From contig CABJBA010000001.1 in NCBI GenBank assembly GCA_902363735.1, positions 620,001 through 684,000 of the forward strand: a DNA stretch of 64,000 nt, read 5' to 3'. Positions 44,626 through 53,912 of the stretch are shown in pieces. Position 1 is the stretch's first letter. Each line of letters starts with the position of its first letter. Origin of the DNA: Clostridiaceae bacterium. Lineage in GTDB: Bacteria > Bacillota > Clostridia > Lachnospirales > Lachnospiraceae. Below the pieces are notes generated by a model that did no database searches, had not been told where the DNA came from, and was given only the letters and a program-made list of their open reading frames with translations. A program made the position numbers and the translations under genes.

Positions 44626-44673
44626 GAAACACCGTAAAAATTATTTGCAAAGTAAGATTCAAATAAAATTGTG

Positions 44674-44706
44674 AATTAAAAACGCAAAGGCATCTCACCC
44701 TTGCGT
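44674..44706 (-). terminator. Terminator-like hairpin on the minus strand
   Basis: ACGCAAGGG pairs with CCTTTGCGT (one mismatch) and is followed by TTTTAATT on the minus strand. Downstream of the Na/Pi cotransporter gene by about 250 bp. Confidence 0.55.
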
Positions 44707-44954
44707 CCTGAATCCGTTTCTTTTCTCTTAATCTGCAGTTTTTTATCATTCATCTTTTCGTTGTAACGGGCCAATGGACTCCACATACCTTGAGAACACA
44801 ATAATAATATCGTAAGTATGTGGAATCCCCTAAATAATCATAGATTTAACCTTATTTCATAAAACTTGTTTTTTATTATCACTTCTTAACTAGCAACTAA
44901 ATTTTGTTTTATACTATAATATATTTCATCCCCATACTTGAATTAGAAGGTTTT

Positions 44955-46706
44955 TCACTTTTTGATATTAGATTCCAGGGAGGACTTACGATCTGTATTT
45001 TCCTTTTTTTTATTTTCTCTTTCAACAGCTTGCAAGGCTTCTGTTTTACTTCCGGTTGTGGATCGAATGGAGAAAGCAATGTTCACAATATGATCCGATA
45101 TTCTTTGCAATGAAAACAGAACAGAATAAATGCTTTTTGAAACCTCAACAGGGTACATTCCGGAACCTAGGCGTACCACATGTTCGTTACGTGTAGAAGA
45201 TATTAGTTTTTTAATTTCCTTGTGAAGGTTTGAAATTTTTCTGAAGTTTTCAGTTCTGCGCTTTGTAAATGCATCAAATCCTAAATCGAACATTTCGGAT
45301 ATGTGTCCGTAGATTTGGTCAAGCTCCTCTTTGGTCTGATCTAAAAATTTTACATTATTTTCCTTCATATAACTGGTTTCTTTTACCAAAAGTATTGCGT
45401 AATCACCCAATCGCTCAATATCGTTTGTTACGTGATGCAATCCTCCGATCAGTTTTTCATCATCAGCGAATTTAGTAACTGATGAAATTTTGATAAAAAA
45501 GCTTGTAAGCTTATTTGTTAAAAAATCAATACGATATTCAACATCGGCAATTTTTTTGCTTTCACTCATATCTTCGTTGACTAATGAGGCAAAAGAACAA
45601 TCAATGTTCTCCTTTGCTAGAATTGCCATATCGTGCAATTCCTTTAATGCTTGTTCAATAGCAACCGCCGGAGTTTGCAAAAAACGCTCATCTATATATG
45701 ATAATTCTTCAAGCTTCTGCTGCTTATCTTTCACTAAACTTGTCACTAAATTAACTAACGGGTCTATAAATACGAGCAACACTAAGGTGTAAATAGTATT
45801 ATAAATCAGGTTAAATGTTGCAAGGCTAAACTGGGGTTTTCCCGGGAATAGACCTTCAAACATGTTGCTAATGGGTGCTCTGAAAAGAACCAGAATAATC
45901 GAAAAAGTTGTGGCACCAATTACGCTGGTAATCAGATGGAATAATGCAATACGTTTCCCGTTAGCGTTGGTGGACAGAGAGGCCATAATGCCATCGCTGC
46001 AGGTTCCTATATTTGCTCCCATCACTAAGAAAAACGATTGATCTATATTTTTGATAACCCCCGCAGCCAAGAAGGCAATAAAAACACCAGTTGCTGCCGT
46101 AGATGACTGTATGATGCCTGTAAAGAGAATCCCTAATACCACCAGCAAAATTGGATTTTGCATGATTTCATATTTGAATACTTTAGAGAGTTGAATGCTC
46201 AGCGTGGAATCTGCTCCACCGATTGCGGTTTCCATCACTTCCATGCCGATAAACAACATTCCAAATCCAATTAAAAATGGGGCGATTTTATTAAGGGTTT
46301 CGTTATTAGTGGAAAAAACAATCATGACACCGACAAATGCCACCGCTGCAAAAACTGAACTAATACTAAAACCGCCTTTACTGATACCTGAAAGGGCAAA
46401 TATAAATGCTGTAAGAGTGGTACCTACTTTTGCACCTAAGATAAAACCTGAGCCTTGCTTGACTGTTACAATATTCGCATGGGCAAGTCCGACTGTCATG
46501 ATCGATGAGGCTGAAGAGGACTGAACAAGTACGGTAGCCCCGATTCCAATTCCGTAATTAATGACTCTGTTTTTATTGATTTTTTTGAATAAATTTCTTA
46601 TTCCTGATCCTGCGCTTCGTTCTAAACCAGAGCTCATCTGCTTCATTCCAAACATAAACACAGCAACTCCGCCTAACATAAGCAGTAAATTCATTAAAAT
46701 TTCCAT
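44955..46706 (-). CDS. Na/Pi cotransporter family protein (NptA/YjbB type)
   Basis: 583 residues. N-terminal half has two inverted Na_Pi_cotrans repeats with the QSSSA/QSST motifs: LVQSSSASSIMTVG (about 60-73) and TGIIQSSTAATGVF (about 197-210). The C-terminal third is a PhoU-like helical domain (about 345-545). It moves sodium with phosphate, or exports phosphate, and the PhoU part likely gates it. Single gene; the TetR gene directly upstream may control it. Confidence 0.92.
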   Translation of the reverse strand: MEILMNLLLMLGGVAVFMFGMKQMSSGLERSAGSGIRNLFKKINKNRVINYGIGIGATVLVQSSSASSIMTVGLAHANIVTVKQGSGFILGAKVGTTLTAFIFALSGISKGGFSISSVFAAVAFVGVMIVFSTNNETLNKIAPFLIGFGMLFIGMEVMETAIGGADSTLSIQLSKVFKYEIMQNPILLVVLGILFTGIIQSSTAATGVFIAFLAAGVIKNIDQSFFLVMGANIGTCSDGIMASLSTNANGKRIALFHLITSVIGATTFSIILVLFRAPISNMFEGLFPGKPQFSLATFNLIYNTIYTLVLLVFIDPLVNLVTSLVKDKQQKLEELSYIDERFLQTPAVAIEQALKELHDMAILAKENIDCSFASLVNEDMSESKKIADVEYRIDFLTNKLTSFFIKISSVTKFADDEKLIGGLHHVTNDIERLGDYAILLVKETSYMKENNVKFLDQTKEELDQIYGHISEMFDLGFDAFTKRRTENFRKISNLHKEIKKLISSTRNEHVVRLGSGMYPVEVSKSIYSVLFSLQRISDHIVNIAFSIRSTTGSKTEALQAVERENKKKENTDRKSSLESNIKK

Positions 46707-46746
46707 TATTTTTTCCTAATCTTTATTATTTATTCCTTGCTCCACC

Positions 46747-47280
46747 TTATATAGCAAACGATATTCCCGAAGTAAATAGCCTATCTATCAAGTTATATAA
46801 TTCATCCGGAGGCAAATCTTTTTGCCTGCGCTGCCAAAGACGAAGCAGCGAAAATGCTGTTGAGACTTGAAACTCCAACAAATATGGTGTTACTGCATTA
46901 TCCTTAGGGAAACAATATTTCTGTACACCAGAAAAAATTTCATTTTTCACCTTTTCCATAAAGCGGATATTACCGCAATCACCTAATAAAGCATTTAGAC
47001 TTGTTCCTTTTTCTTCGAAAAGCAGGAGTATATCCCGTGTATCAGCTTGCTCTTTGTCTTTCATCTTCTCCTGTATATAATCTAATATATCGTTTTCCAC
47101 AAAGTTAAGCAAATCGTAAACGTCAGTAAAATACTGATAAAAGGTACTTCGGTTATATCCAGCCTTGTTTGCAATTTCCTGTACTGTGATTTTCTCAATG
47201 GGTTTTTGGCAATAGAGTTCACAAAAAACCTCAATAAGTGATTGTTTTGTTTTTTTCGTAATTTCAGGATGTTTTTTCAT
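46747..47280 (-). CDS. TetR-family regulator
   Basis: 177 residues from the ATG at 47278-47280; a frame ten codons longer lacks a better signal. Helix-turn-helix EKITVQEIANKAGYNRSTFY (about 29-48), then YQYFTDVYDLL. It faces a palindrome (ACAACATGTTGT, 47372-47383) and the stump of a flavodoxin gene, its probable former target; the Na/Pi gene follows 40 bp downstream on its own strand. Confidence 0.9.
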   Translation of the reverse strand: MKKHPEITKKTKQSLIEVFCELYCQKPIEKITVQEIANKAGYNRSTFYQYFTDVYDLLNFVENDILDYIQEKMKDKEQADTRDILLLFEEKGTSLNALLGDCGNIRFMEKVKNEIFSGVQKYCFPKDNAVTPYLLEFQVSTAFSLLRLWQRRQKDLPPDELYNLIDRLFTSGISFAI

Positions 47281-47371
47281 TCCTTGCCCCTTTCGAAAGC
47301 ATACTATCATCCGACAAACTAAATAAATCTGTTGATTGATGAATTTGAAACAAAGTCGTATGATTTATTAT

Positions 47372-47383
47372 ACAACATGTTGT
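47372..47383. promoter_or_regulatory. Palindromic operator candidate
   Basis: ACAACATGTTGT is a perfect 12-bp palindrome in the divergent region between the TetR gene and the flavodoxin stump, with TTATTATA next to it. Confidence 0.55.
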
Positions 47384-47412
47384 CTTATAGTCAAGATATG
47401 AGGAGAATAAAA

Positions 47413-47472
47413 ATGAAAATATCAGTCAGGTATCAGTCCATAGGAGGCGGCGTCTATGCCCATGATTTATAA
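47413..47472 (+). pseudogene. Start-codon stump of a flavodoxin gene
   Basis: GAGGAG precedes an ATG that opens a 19-codon frame, MKISVRYQSIGGGVYAHDL. The first residues match the start of clostridial flavodoxins (MKI-VRYQS-GGNT). All beyond the FMN loop is gone. The rest of 47473-47668 holds nothing convincing. Confidence 0.5.
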
Positions 47473-47668
47473 GCTGATTTTGTTAATTAATAAATTCTTT
47501 AGACCAGATGGGTTGCGTTGACGAGTCTGTATGTAACAACGTTTTTCAGAGGCCGCCTGGTCGCAGGGATTCCCGTTTTTAGTTTTAGCGTTTCATATTC
47601 TATAGTATAACTTCGCCTTATACACTTCTCTCTCTGATGATAAGCAGTCTAAATTTCTTTACCACTAA

Positions 47669-48673
47669 CTAATCAACAAGGTCATTTTGGAATCTTGAAA
47701 GATGCTCATACGGAAGAATAAGTCTTCCCCGGTATAGGCCACAACCATCGTTAACAAGTGAATTATTCACTGCTGAAAACATATTTACATCCAACTTCGA
47801 TAATTCAAGTTGCTGCAACGAGATACCTCTTTCATAAGCATCATCAAAATAAATATTTTCTCCTTTTAAAATTACATCTCGTTTAGCTCTTTCGCTTTCC
47901 TGTCGTTTTTCATAACCCAAATGATTGGCGGGACCAATTTCAGCAAAATCGTCCATTTCCTTTGTACGAAGTTGTACCTCCACATAACAACGTGCAATGT
48001 TATCATAAAATGTTATATGCAGCGAACGATAGCCACTCGGCTCTGCATTTACAACATAATCTCTATAATATGGACTTACGCTCTGACTTAACAAAGGCGA
48101 TTTTTTCTGACCCTTAAAAGAAGATATTTCTGCAGTAAAACCGCGTTCCTCCATGAAACCCAGCAACTGGTTTGCAATATCATATAGATATTTATTTTCT
48201 TCATCTGCACAAATCTCACCTTCTTTCAAATGACATTTGGGAAGAGAAATCACGATTCTGTATGCAATCAGATCCCGAAAACAGTTTAAATAGTTTTTCA
48301 GTTCAGGAAGAGAAGGATAAGTGCCGTGTTTCATATAATACTGGTAAATATATTCCACAATATATCCGTTAAACTTTGCCTCGGCACGTATTAGAGATTT
48401 AATCCGACCCTTAAAAGTAAATGCAAGAAAAGGATATTCATTTGCCATATATTTATAAAATTCCCGGATCTGCTGCGACTGCGAAGTCAGGAATTCATTA
48501 TGCTGTAAAATTTCCGAAATTTGAAGTAGAAAATTACAGTGCACAAGATCAATCTGATTACAAGTTTCTTTCGACGACTGTTTCAGATCCTCTGTATATT
48601 TCTGTAATATCTTGAGAACGGTATCGCCTGAGTATAAATAATCATTTAATTTTTTCATAATAATTTTCCGCAT
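47669..48673 (-). CDS. Stand-alone RelA/SpoT-domain (p)ppGpp synthetase-like protein
   Basis: 334 residues. Synthetase motifs: GRIKSLIRAEAKFNGYI (about 88-104, ATP-binding R-x-K-S), RDLIAYRIVISLP (about 132-144, catalytic Asp), GYRSLHITF (about 216-224) and CYVEVQLRTKEMDDFAEIG (catalytic Glu in EVQLRT). No HD hydrolase, TGS or ACT domain. It is longer than typical small alarmone synthetases (200-260), with helical extensions at both ends. It should make (p)ppGpp or a related nucleotide, or it may be a toxic-synthetase type; no antitoxin-like gene adjoins it. Start could be residue 1 or 6 (ATG at 48656-48658). Confidence 0.82.
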   Translation of the reverse strand: MRKIIMKKLNDYLYSGDTVLKILQKYTEDLKQSSKETCNQIDLVHCNFLLQISEILQHNEFLTSQSQQIREFYKYMANEYPFLAFTFKGRIKSLIRAEAKFNGYIVEYIYQYYMKHGTYPSLPELKNYLNCFRDLIAYRIVISLPKCHLKEGEICADEENKYLYDIANQLLGFMEERGFTAEISSFKGQKKSPLLSQSVSPYYRDYVVNAEPSGYRSLHITFYDNIARCYVEVQLRTKEMDDFAEIGPANHLGYEKRQESERAKRDVILKGENIYFDDAYERGISLQQLELSKLDVNMFSAVNNSLVNDGCGLYRGRLILPYEHLSRFQNDLVD

Positions 48674-48859
48674 TTGTTCATTTTATTCACAGATGCACTT
48701 CCCTTTCTTAAGTTCTTAAATGTATATTTATTAAAATATAACAGATAACAGCCCTTTCCTACAGCCTTATCATCAATACCACGTTATCTGTATGTGCAAA
48801 TGTTGTAATTTGAATTCATGGAAGACTTTATTCAATACATCCTCCTGTACTTTCTATTT

Positions 48860-49594
48860 TTACGGGTTCTGCATAAGCCACTGAATTGCTTTTGCCTGAC
48901 GATTTGCTACGTCAGTAAAATGTCCGCCTTGATTTAACTGAAAAACGATGTGGCTGACATTGGAATCGGCAACTAATTTTTCATAAGTAAGCCTTGTGTT
49001 TTCACCAACCTGTGCCATGCGTTTATTGCGGGCATTGGCTTCCTCATCTCCAAGACTAAGATAAATCCGGCTATTCCTACAAGGAACCTCATGGCCATTG
49101 ATATAATCAACCCAATTATCGTACCATAATGAGCCGGAGCAGCAGACACACCCAGAAAAACGGGTTGATTCATGTAACATCCAAAGAGCACACAAGCCAG
49201 CCAGTGAATAACCCATGCAATAAAATTCGGTTTTACTCTCCTGCAAACCAAACATTGTTATTACGTGAGGAATCCAATCTTTCAGTGTCCATGACAAGGT
49301 TTCCTCTGCGCCTCCTTCAAAACTTGCTGCTTTTTTAAACAGCGATGGTGCAGGCCATGGAGTATATTCTATCTCCCAGCTTTGTGGAAGGTAGCTGCTC
49401 ACAATAAAAGGCCGGCACTCCCCTTTTTGAATCGCTGACAAAAGCAATTGCTCTATTTGGGAGAACTGTTCGGTAAATTCATCCCCACCCAAGCATAAAA
49501 GAACTGGCATATGCTGTGCCTCACCCAATTTTTTGGCCCAAATTCCCTTTTCCTGGGTGACTAGATTTATTTCAGCCACGTTTGAATCCCCCAT
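48860..49594 (-). CDS. Alpha/beta-hydrolase (esterase-like)
   Basis: 244 residues. Nucleophile elbow MGYSLAGLCALW (about 128-139, Ser in G-Y-S-L-A-G), Asp in LSLGDEEANAR (about 177-187) and His in QGGHFTDV (about 223-230). No signal peptide, so cytoplasmic. The fold resembles esterase-D/Fes-type hydrolases that cut esters such as those of siderophores, but the substrate is unknown. Single gene. Confidence 0.85.
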   Translation of the reverse strand: MGDSNVAEINLVTQEKGIWAKKLGEAQHMPVLLCLGGDEFTEQFSQIEQLLLSAIQKGECRPFIVSSYLPQSWEIEYTPWPAPSLFKKAASFEGGAEETLSWTLKDWIPHVITMFGLQESKTEFYCMGYSLAGLCALWMLHESTRFSGCVCCSGSLWYDNWVDYINGHEVPCRNSRIYLSLGDEEANARNKRMAQVGENTRLTYEKLVADSNVSHIVFQLNQGGHFTDVANRQAKAIQWLMQNP

Positions 49595-49854
49595 TCCTCT
49601 TCTGTTCTGCTTTCAATATGAAGCTCCGTTTTTCACTCTAATAGACAGCCTGTTCCTCCGTAGTTAAGCCAGACCTGAGGCCCGCATTAATGGCTCCATA
49701 TTATTTAATTAGGATTCTATCACAAAACGACTTTGTTTTTAAAGCCTGATTTGCACCATATTTAAATCGTATTCAACTGCTGATTTAATATCGATGGTAC
49801 AGAATCCAAGTTCTGTTCTTTTCCATACTTTACCTCACGGTATAATAAGCATTT

Positions 49855-50755
49855 TTATAGCAGTTTTTCTAACATCTTCTTTAATTTTTCTTGCTCTGCG
49901 CTATGATTTGCAGGCAGCTTCAATAGAGGAATTTTTACTTTTGTAAAGTTGAATTTTTCAATCTATCACGATTTAATTGATTTGGACTATATTCATAATA
50001 TTCAAAACCGTCAACTTCAATTGCCAGAACACAAGATTTTACTATTTTTCTATAAATCATGAAATCCAGAGATGACCGATTATTAACATATTGCAACTCC
50101 TCTTTAGTAAATGGCTTACATCTCTGATCAGATTTCTTATGAGCATTTTCTCTGCATAAAAACACAGATAATATTTCTCCTGATTAAATACCTCTTCCGA
50201 CAAAACACAAATAATTTACTGGGATTTAAAATTAGTATTGCTATTCATTTTTTTAGAGGAATTAATCTCTTTGAATATTTTTTATAAAACAGGTCAAAAA
50301 CTGACACAACATTGATCTTTATTACATTATTATCAGGATTACTATATTCAATATACCATATTAAACCACCTATTTCACTTTGTTTTTTTAACAATTCTCT
50401 GTTTGTTACTAAAATGAATTGTCTGCTCGCACGGGAAACGGCCACATTGACTAACTTTGCCCCGTCTACAAACCGCTTTACCATGTATGCGCTTCTTTTA
50501 TTGGCAATACAGTTGACATAATCATCACTTTTTTAATTCGCTGATGTATATGGATCGTATTACTTTCGACTTTTCATTCAGCAATTCCCCAGTTTTATAT
50601 GCTTGAATGCGAAATGAAGTGATAAAACCAATATGCTCACACTTATCAGTGATGGCATTATCTTTTCCGTCTGACCTCTCCACAGCGAGGAACGCCAAAG
50701 GGCAGCAAGTAAATATGTAAAGCAAAAGGGCATTAAGAGCAGATGAAATAATCAT
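49855..50755 (-). pseudogene. Decayed SF1-type helicase with C-terminal nuclease-like domain
   Basis: Three frames carry pieces in order: CEHIGFITSFRIQAYKTGEL (50525-50755), then KLVNVAVSRASRQFILVTNR (helicase motif VI region, 50245-50500), then KPFTKEELQYVNNRSSLDFM and AIEVDGFEYYEYSPNQLNRD (49935-50165), and in a further frame NFTKVKIPLLKLPANHSAEQ to a stop at 49855. This is the end of a UvrD/Upf1-like ATPase with an endonuclease-like tail. The Walker part is absent and the motif V region is deleted. Confidence 0.75.
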
Positions 50756-50984
50756 TTTTTACGGATTAACCGAAAGCCTTAAAGTCGTATTTGTCAATTT
50801 TTTGCTCCATACTATTCCACCCTAATACTTATTTTCTTTTAGATATGTTTACACATATGGGGCAGCCTTGCCAAGAAGGATACGTGGTAATTTGTTCTAT
50901 TGCTGCAGATCGTCAGAAAAAATCGTAACGATCCAAAGCATATTCAGTCGTTTTTAGAGGCATATCGTCTATATTTTCATTCAC

Positions 50985-51020
50985 AAAAGGACAGACAATC
51001 AAAACCTGTCTGCCCTTTCA
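50985..51020 (-). terminator. Hairpin after the 787-residue wall-protein gene
   Basis: AAAGG-CAGAC pairs with GTCTG-CCTTT and is followed by TTTGTG on the minus strand, about 80 bp past the stop. The remainder of 50756-51099 holds no gene. Confidence 0.65.
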
Positions 51021-51099
51021 TGATGAAGCATTTTGGGGAAATCCCTTTACCATTTATATATCCTGGTATTTTTTTGACACAGCGGTCACTGACCGAATT

Positions 51100-53463
51100 T
51101 TATTCTTTTCTGGCCTCTCCGTTCCAAATACCATTCTTATCCACATAGTATCCGTCAACCATGGTATCCGCAAACATAATCCCTTTTTTCCCATCAGAGT
51201 ACGGATTAAAGTAATACCAGTTACCCTCTATCATCTGCCAGCCAGTCTTCATTCCAGTATTGGGGGCGTTATAGAAAACCCCTCCCAAAGCTGGATCATT
51301 TACAAAGCCGTTCTTTACGTAACCATCCGCCCCAAAGGGATACCAGGCTCCGTTGACCATCTCCCAGGCAGGCTGCTCATAGGTGGTTCCGTCCTCCCGT
51401 GTGATCATGCTTCCAGCCGCAGTGGTTCCGTCCGCGTACTCAAGCTTCCAGCTTGTGCTGCCGTCCGCCTTGGTCTCCGTCTGCCATTGGGAATGGCCGC
51501 TCCCGCTTCCCGTTATGATGCCAGTTACGGAATTGACCTGGCCTTTCCTGGAATCAGTCGTAATAGTACCCTGAGATGTGGTTCCAGTGGATAAACCGCC
51601 GGATGGCGAACTGCCGCCGGAGCTTGAACCAGAGCCTCCGCTGTTATAGTTGGAAACCGTAACTGTACAAGATGCGGTGTATCCACCGTCTGTTGTCATA
51701 ACAGTGATGACCGCGGTGCCGTTACCCACTGACGATACATTTCCGTTTTGGTCTACCTTTGCCACATCCGTGTTGCCGCTGGCCCAATTCACCGATTTGT
51801 CGGTGGCATTAGCAGGGGAAACTGTGGCGGTAAGAGCAGCAGTCCTGGGCGTGATGTTGCTGTAAAGGGAAACTCTTGTTTTGTTCAGAGTCACGCCGGT
51901 GACGCTAACCGTGTTTCCGGAACTTCCGCCCGTGACTGCACCGTAGTTTACGGCAATACTTTTGCTGCTTTGATATCTGTCCGTCACCGTGATGGTCGCC
52001 GTACCTGCCGCGCCTGCCGTTGTGGGTGTGCCGGAAATGACACCGGTAGCCGAGTCAATGCCAATACCTGCTGGAAGTCCACTGGCACTGTAGCTATATG
52101 ACGTTCCCCCGCCGACTACACCATCGGATACGTCTATATCCGCAATGGCTGTACCCACGGCTGACTCCGGTATATCGTATGCCGCCTTGTGGAAGAAGTT
52201 TAGCGAATCCATTCCTAAATTTCCCGAATCCGCAATGACGACCTGCCCTGTGCCGCTGCCGATAAAATTGATTGTTCCAATATATAATTTGCCATTTGCA
52301 TTGTTGATCGTCAGCGTTTTGCCGTCGGCAATATTGACGGTTCGTAATGTGCAATTGATAAAACCACCCATTCCAGCATTGACAGTAATCTCCGTGTCCT
52401 CGCTTACCTCCAGCGTATTGACGAATACCTTATAATCGCCAGCATTTGTGCTTTCAACCGCAAGGGAGAGTGTGTGCAAAGTTTTTTCCACGTATAGAAA
52501 AGGTGTTCCGCACCATACGCCACCGTCATCGCCGTCATCGCCGGTTTTCACCAGAATGCCGCCGCTCACAGTGACAACCGGTGCAGTCAGGGTCAACCGA
52601 GCATCGCCACCCGTGCCAGAGTCTTCATTTATAGAACTGGGGCGGTTCGTATCGCCTCCATTTCCGCTGACGATGTTGATGTCGCCGGTGATAGTTGATG
52701 CCGAGAGACTTACCTCGGCCTTTCCTCCTTTGCCGCCGGGCGTTCCACCTGGAATGCCGATTCCGCCGTTACCACCTGTGACTGTAACATTTCTCCATTC
52801 GGTATCGTCATTATCGTCATATGTTTGGGTGTTGTCAACACCATCGCCGCCTCCTGCTGAGCCATCGGCTCCAGCGTTGCCTTGGACTATGAGGTCATAT
52901 CCAGCCGCCAGCCGCATCATGCCCCTGCCGGCTTTCGGTTGGATATCCACCGAAATCACCGGGGCTCTCACGTCTTTCGCCAGCGTCAAGCCCTCGGGCA
53001 GCTCCAGTGCGGGAGTAAAGACATAGGTATTATTTCCCTCCGCATCATACTCCGGGCTGTAGGCCGGGTCGGAAGTCCAGCCGGATACGGTTACTGTGGT
53101 CTCCTTCTGAATTTCCTGTGTTTCCGTTTTCTCATCCCGTTCCTGTGCCTCGCTGTCCGTGGCAATGTCATTGCCGCTGACCATATCTGTAACAGCCGAG
53201 CCGGTAGTGGTCGTTACTGTTTTCGTAACCGTGACGGTCAGTTCTGCCGGCAGGTTCAGTTCGTTCTCTTCAGTACCGGGTTCCACCGTCTGTAGAGCAA
53301 TATCCGCATCCAGAGCCGCAAAGGCAGTAATCCTGTCGCCGGTTCCAGGCAGTGCGCCGGAATCCTTTGCTCCGCCTTCGGCAAATGCCACTGCCGGCAG
53401 CATGGTCATGACCATGCAAACCGACAGGAGCAGGCTGCCAATTTGTTTCCATGTTCGTGTCAT
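51100..53463 (-). CDS. Large secreted wall protein: Big_2 and choline-binding-type repeats
   Basis: 787 residues from the ATG at 53461-53463 (AGGAGG upstream; a longer frame to 53505 has no better signal). Signal peptide cut after AVAFA (about 27). The N-terminal module (about 40-185) is shared with the SLH protein at 57.5-60.9 kb: ITAFAALDAD..., LNLPAELTVTV, then WTSDPAYSPE/TYVFTPALELPEG. Next come a Gly/Asp-rich beta region (about 190-340), a putative-Ig domain (GLPAGIGIDSATGVISGTPT), a Big_2 domain (VTLNKTRVSL... to AVITV), a Gly/Ser linker, and C-terminal wall-binding repeats with NWYYFNPYSDG and VDGYYVDKNGIW. Probably anchored by the repeats. It follows a VanRS-like pair. Confidence 0.88.
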   Translation of the reverse strand: MTRTWKQIGSLLLSVCMVMTMLPAVAFAEGGAKDSGALPGTGDRITAFAALDADIALQTVEPGTEENELNLPAELTVTVTKTVTTTTGSAVTDMVSGNDIATDSEAQERDEKTETQEIQKETTVTVSGWTSDPAYSPEYDAEGNNTYVFTPALELPEGLTLAKDVRAPVISVDIQPKAGRGMMRLAAGYDLIVQGNAGADGSAGGGDGVDNTQTYDDNDDTEWRNVTVTGGNGGIGIPGGTPGGKGGKAEVSLSASTITGDINIVSGNGGDTNRPSSINEDSGTGGDARLTLTAPVVTVSGGILVKTGDDGDDGGVWCGTPFLYVEKTLHTLSLAVESTNAGDYKVFVNTLEVSEDTEITVNAGMGGFINCTLRTVNIADGKTLTINNANGKLYIGTINFIGSGTGQVVIADSGNLGMDSLNFFHKAAYDIPESAVGTAIADIDVSDGVVGGGTSYSYSASGLPAGIGIDSATGVISGTPTTAGAAGTATITVTDRYQSSKSIAVNYGAVTGGSSGNTVSVTGVTLNKTRVSLYSNITPRTAALTATVSPANATDKSVNWASGNTDVAKVDQNGNVSSVGNGTAVITVMTTDGGYTASCTVTVSNYNSGGSGSSSGGSSPSGGLSTGTTSQGTITTDSRKGQVNSVTGIITGSGSGHSQWQTETKADGSTSWKLEYADGTTAAGSMITREDGTTYEQPAWEMVNGAWYPFGADGYVKNGFVNDPALGGVFYNAPNTGMKTGWQMIEGNWYYFNPYSDGKKGIMFADTMVDGYYVDKNGIWNGEARKE

Positions 53464-53467
53464 AAAC

Positions 53468-53767
53468 TTATTCCTCCTCATTCTTACTTTGTTGCGGTGT
53501 CCCATCTCCGTGGGACAGGAGCATTTCTAAAACTTCCTCCAACGTGATGGAGGTTCCATCGGGCCAGTAGATTCGCCTGCCGTCGGTGCGGGGTTTGCAG
53601 AAGCCGCCGTTTTGAATAAGCGCGGAAAATGCAGGCTGCCGGATTTTATTTCCCAGCTCCAACAAAATGGTGTGTCCGCTTTCCAGCGTAATACCAAAAG
53701 AGTCTCCGTCAAACGCTTCGACACGGATAATTTTCAACTGCCCGGTTATCGTTTGTTCAGACCACAT
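53468..53767 (-). CDS. Small protein (DUF2442-like) before the wall-protein gene
   Basis: 99 residues from the ATG at 53765-53767 (GGAGG 12 bp upstream; an alternative GTG lies at 53797). It reads as a small alpha/beta domain ending RIYWPDGTSITLEEVLEMLL, the ending typical of DUF2442. It ends 4 bp before the wall-protein start, so the genes are co-translated. Role unknown; perhaps a cytoplasmic regulator of the operon. Confidence 0.7.
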   Translation of the reverse strand: MWSEQTITGQLKIIRVEAFDGDSFGITLESGHTILLELGNKIRQPAFSALIQNGGFCKPRTDGRRIYWPDGTSITLEEVLEMLLSHGDGTPQQSKNEEE

Positions 53768-53862
53768 TTTCCTAACCGCCTCCTTATCTGAACGCACAGG
53801 CCAGAAAGTTTGAATTCTTGTATATCTCCGACCTTATTTTACCATACCCTAAAATCAAAAGT

Positions 53863-53890
53863 GCCAGAGTGTCAAAATTGACACTCTGGC
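53863..53890 (-). terminator. Hairpin after the response-regulator gene
   Basis: GCCAGAGTGTCA and TGACACTCTGGC form a perfect 12-bp stem with a 4-base loop, followed on the minus strand by ACTTTTGATTTT. It separates the two-component genes from the small protein and wall-protein genes. Confidence 0.85.
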
Positions 53891-53912
53891 TGCAAAACTT
53901 CTTTCAGTTCCT

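Noticed and set aside
52094..52435. Glycine- and cysteine-free frames opposite the wall-protein gene that look repeat-rich
   Set aside because: They are shadows of the repetitive coding sequence on the minus strand, with no start signals.
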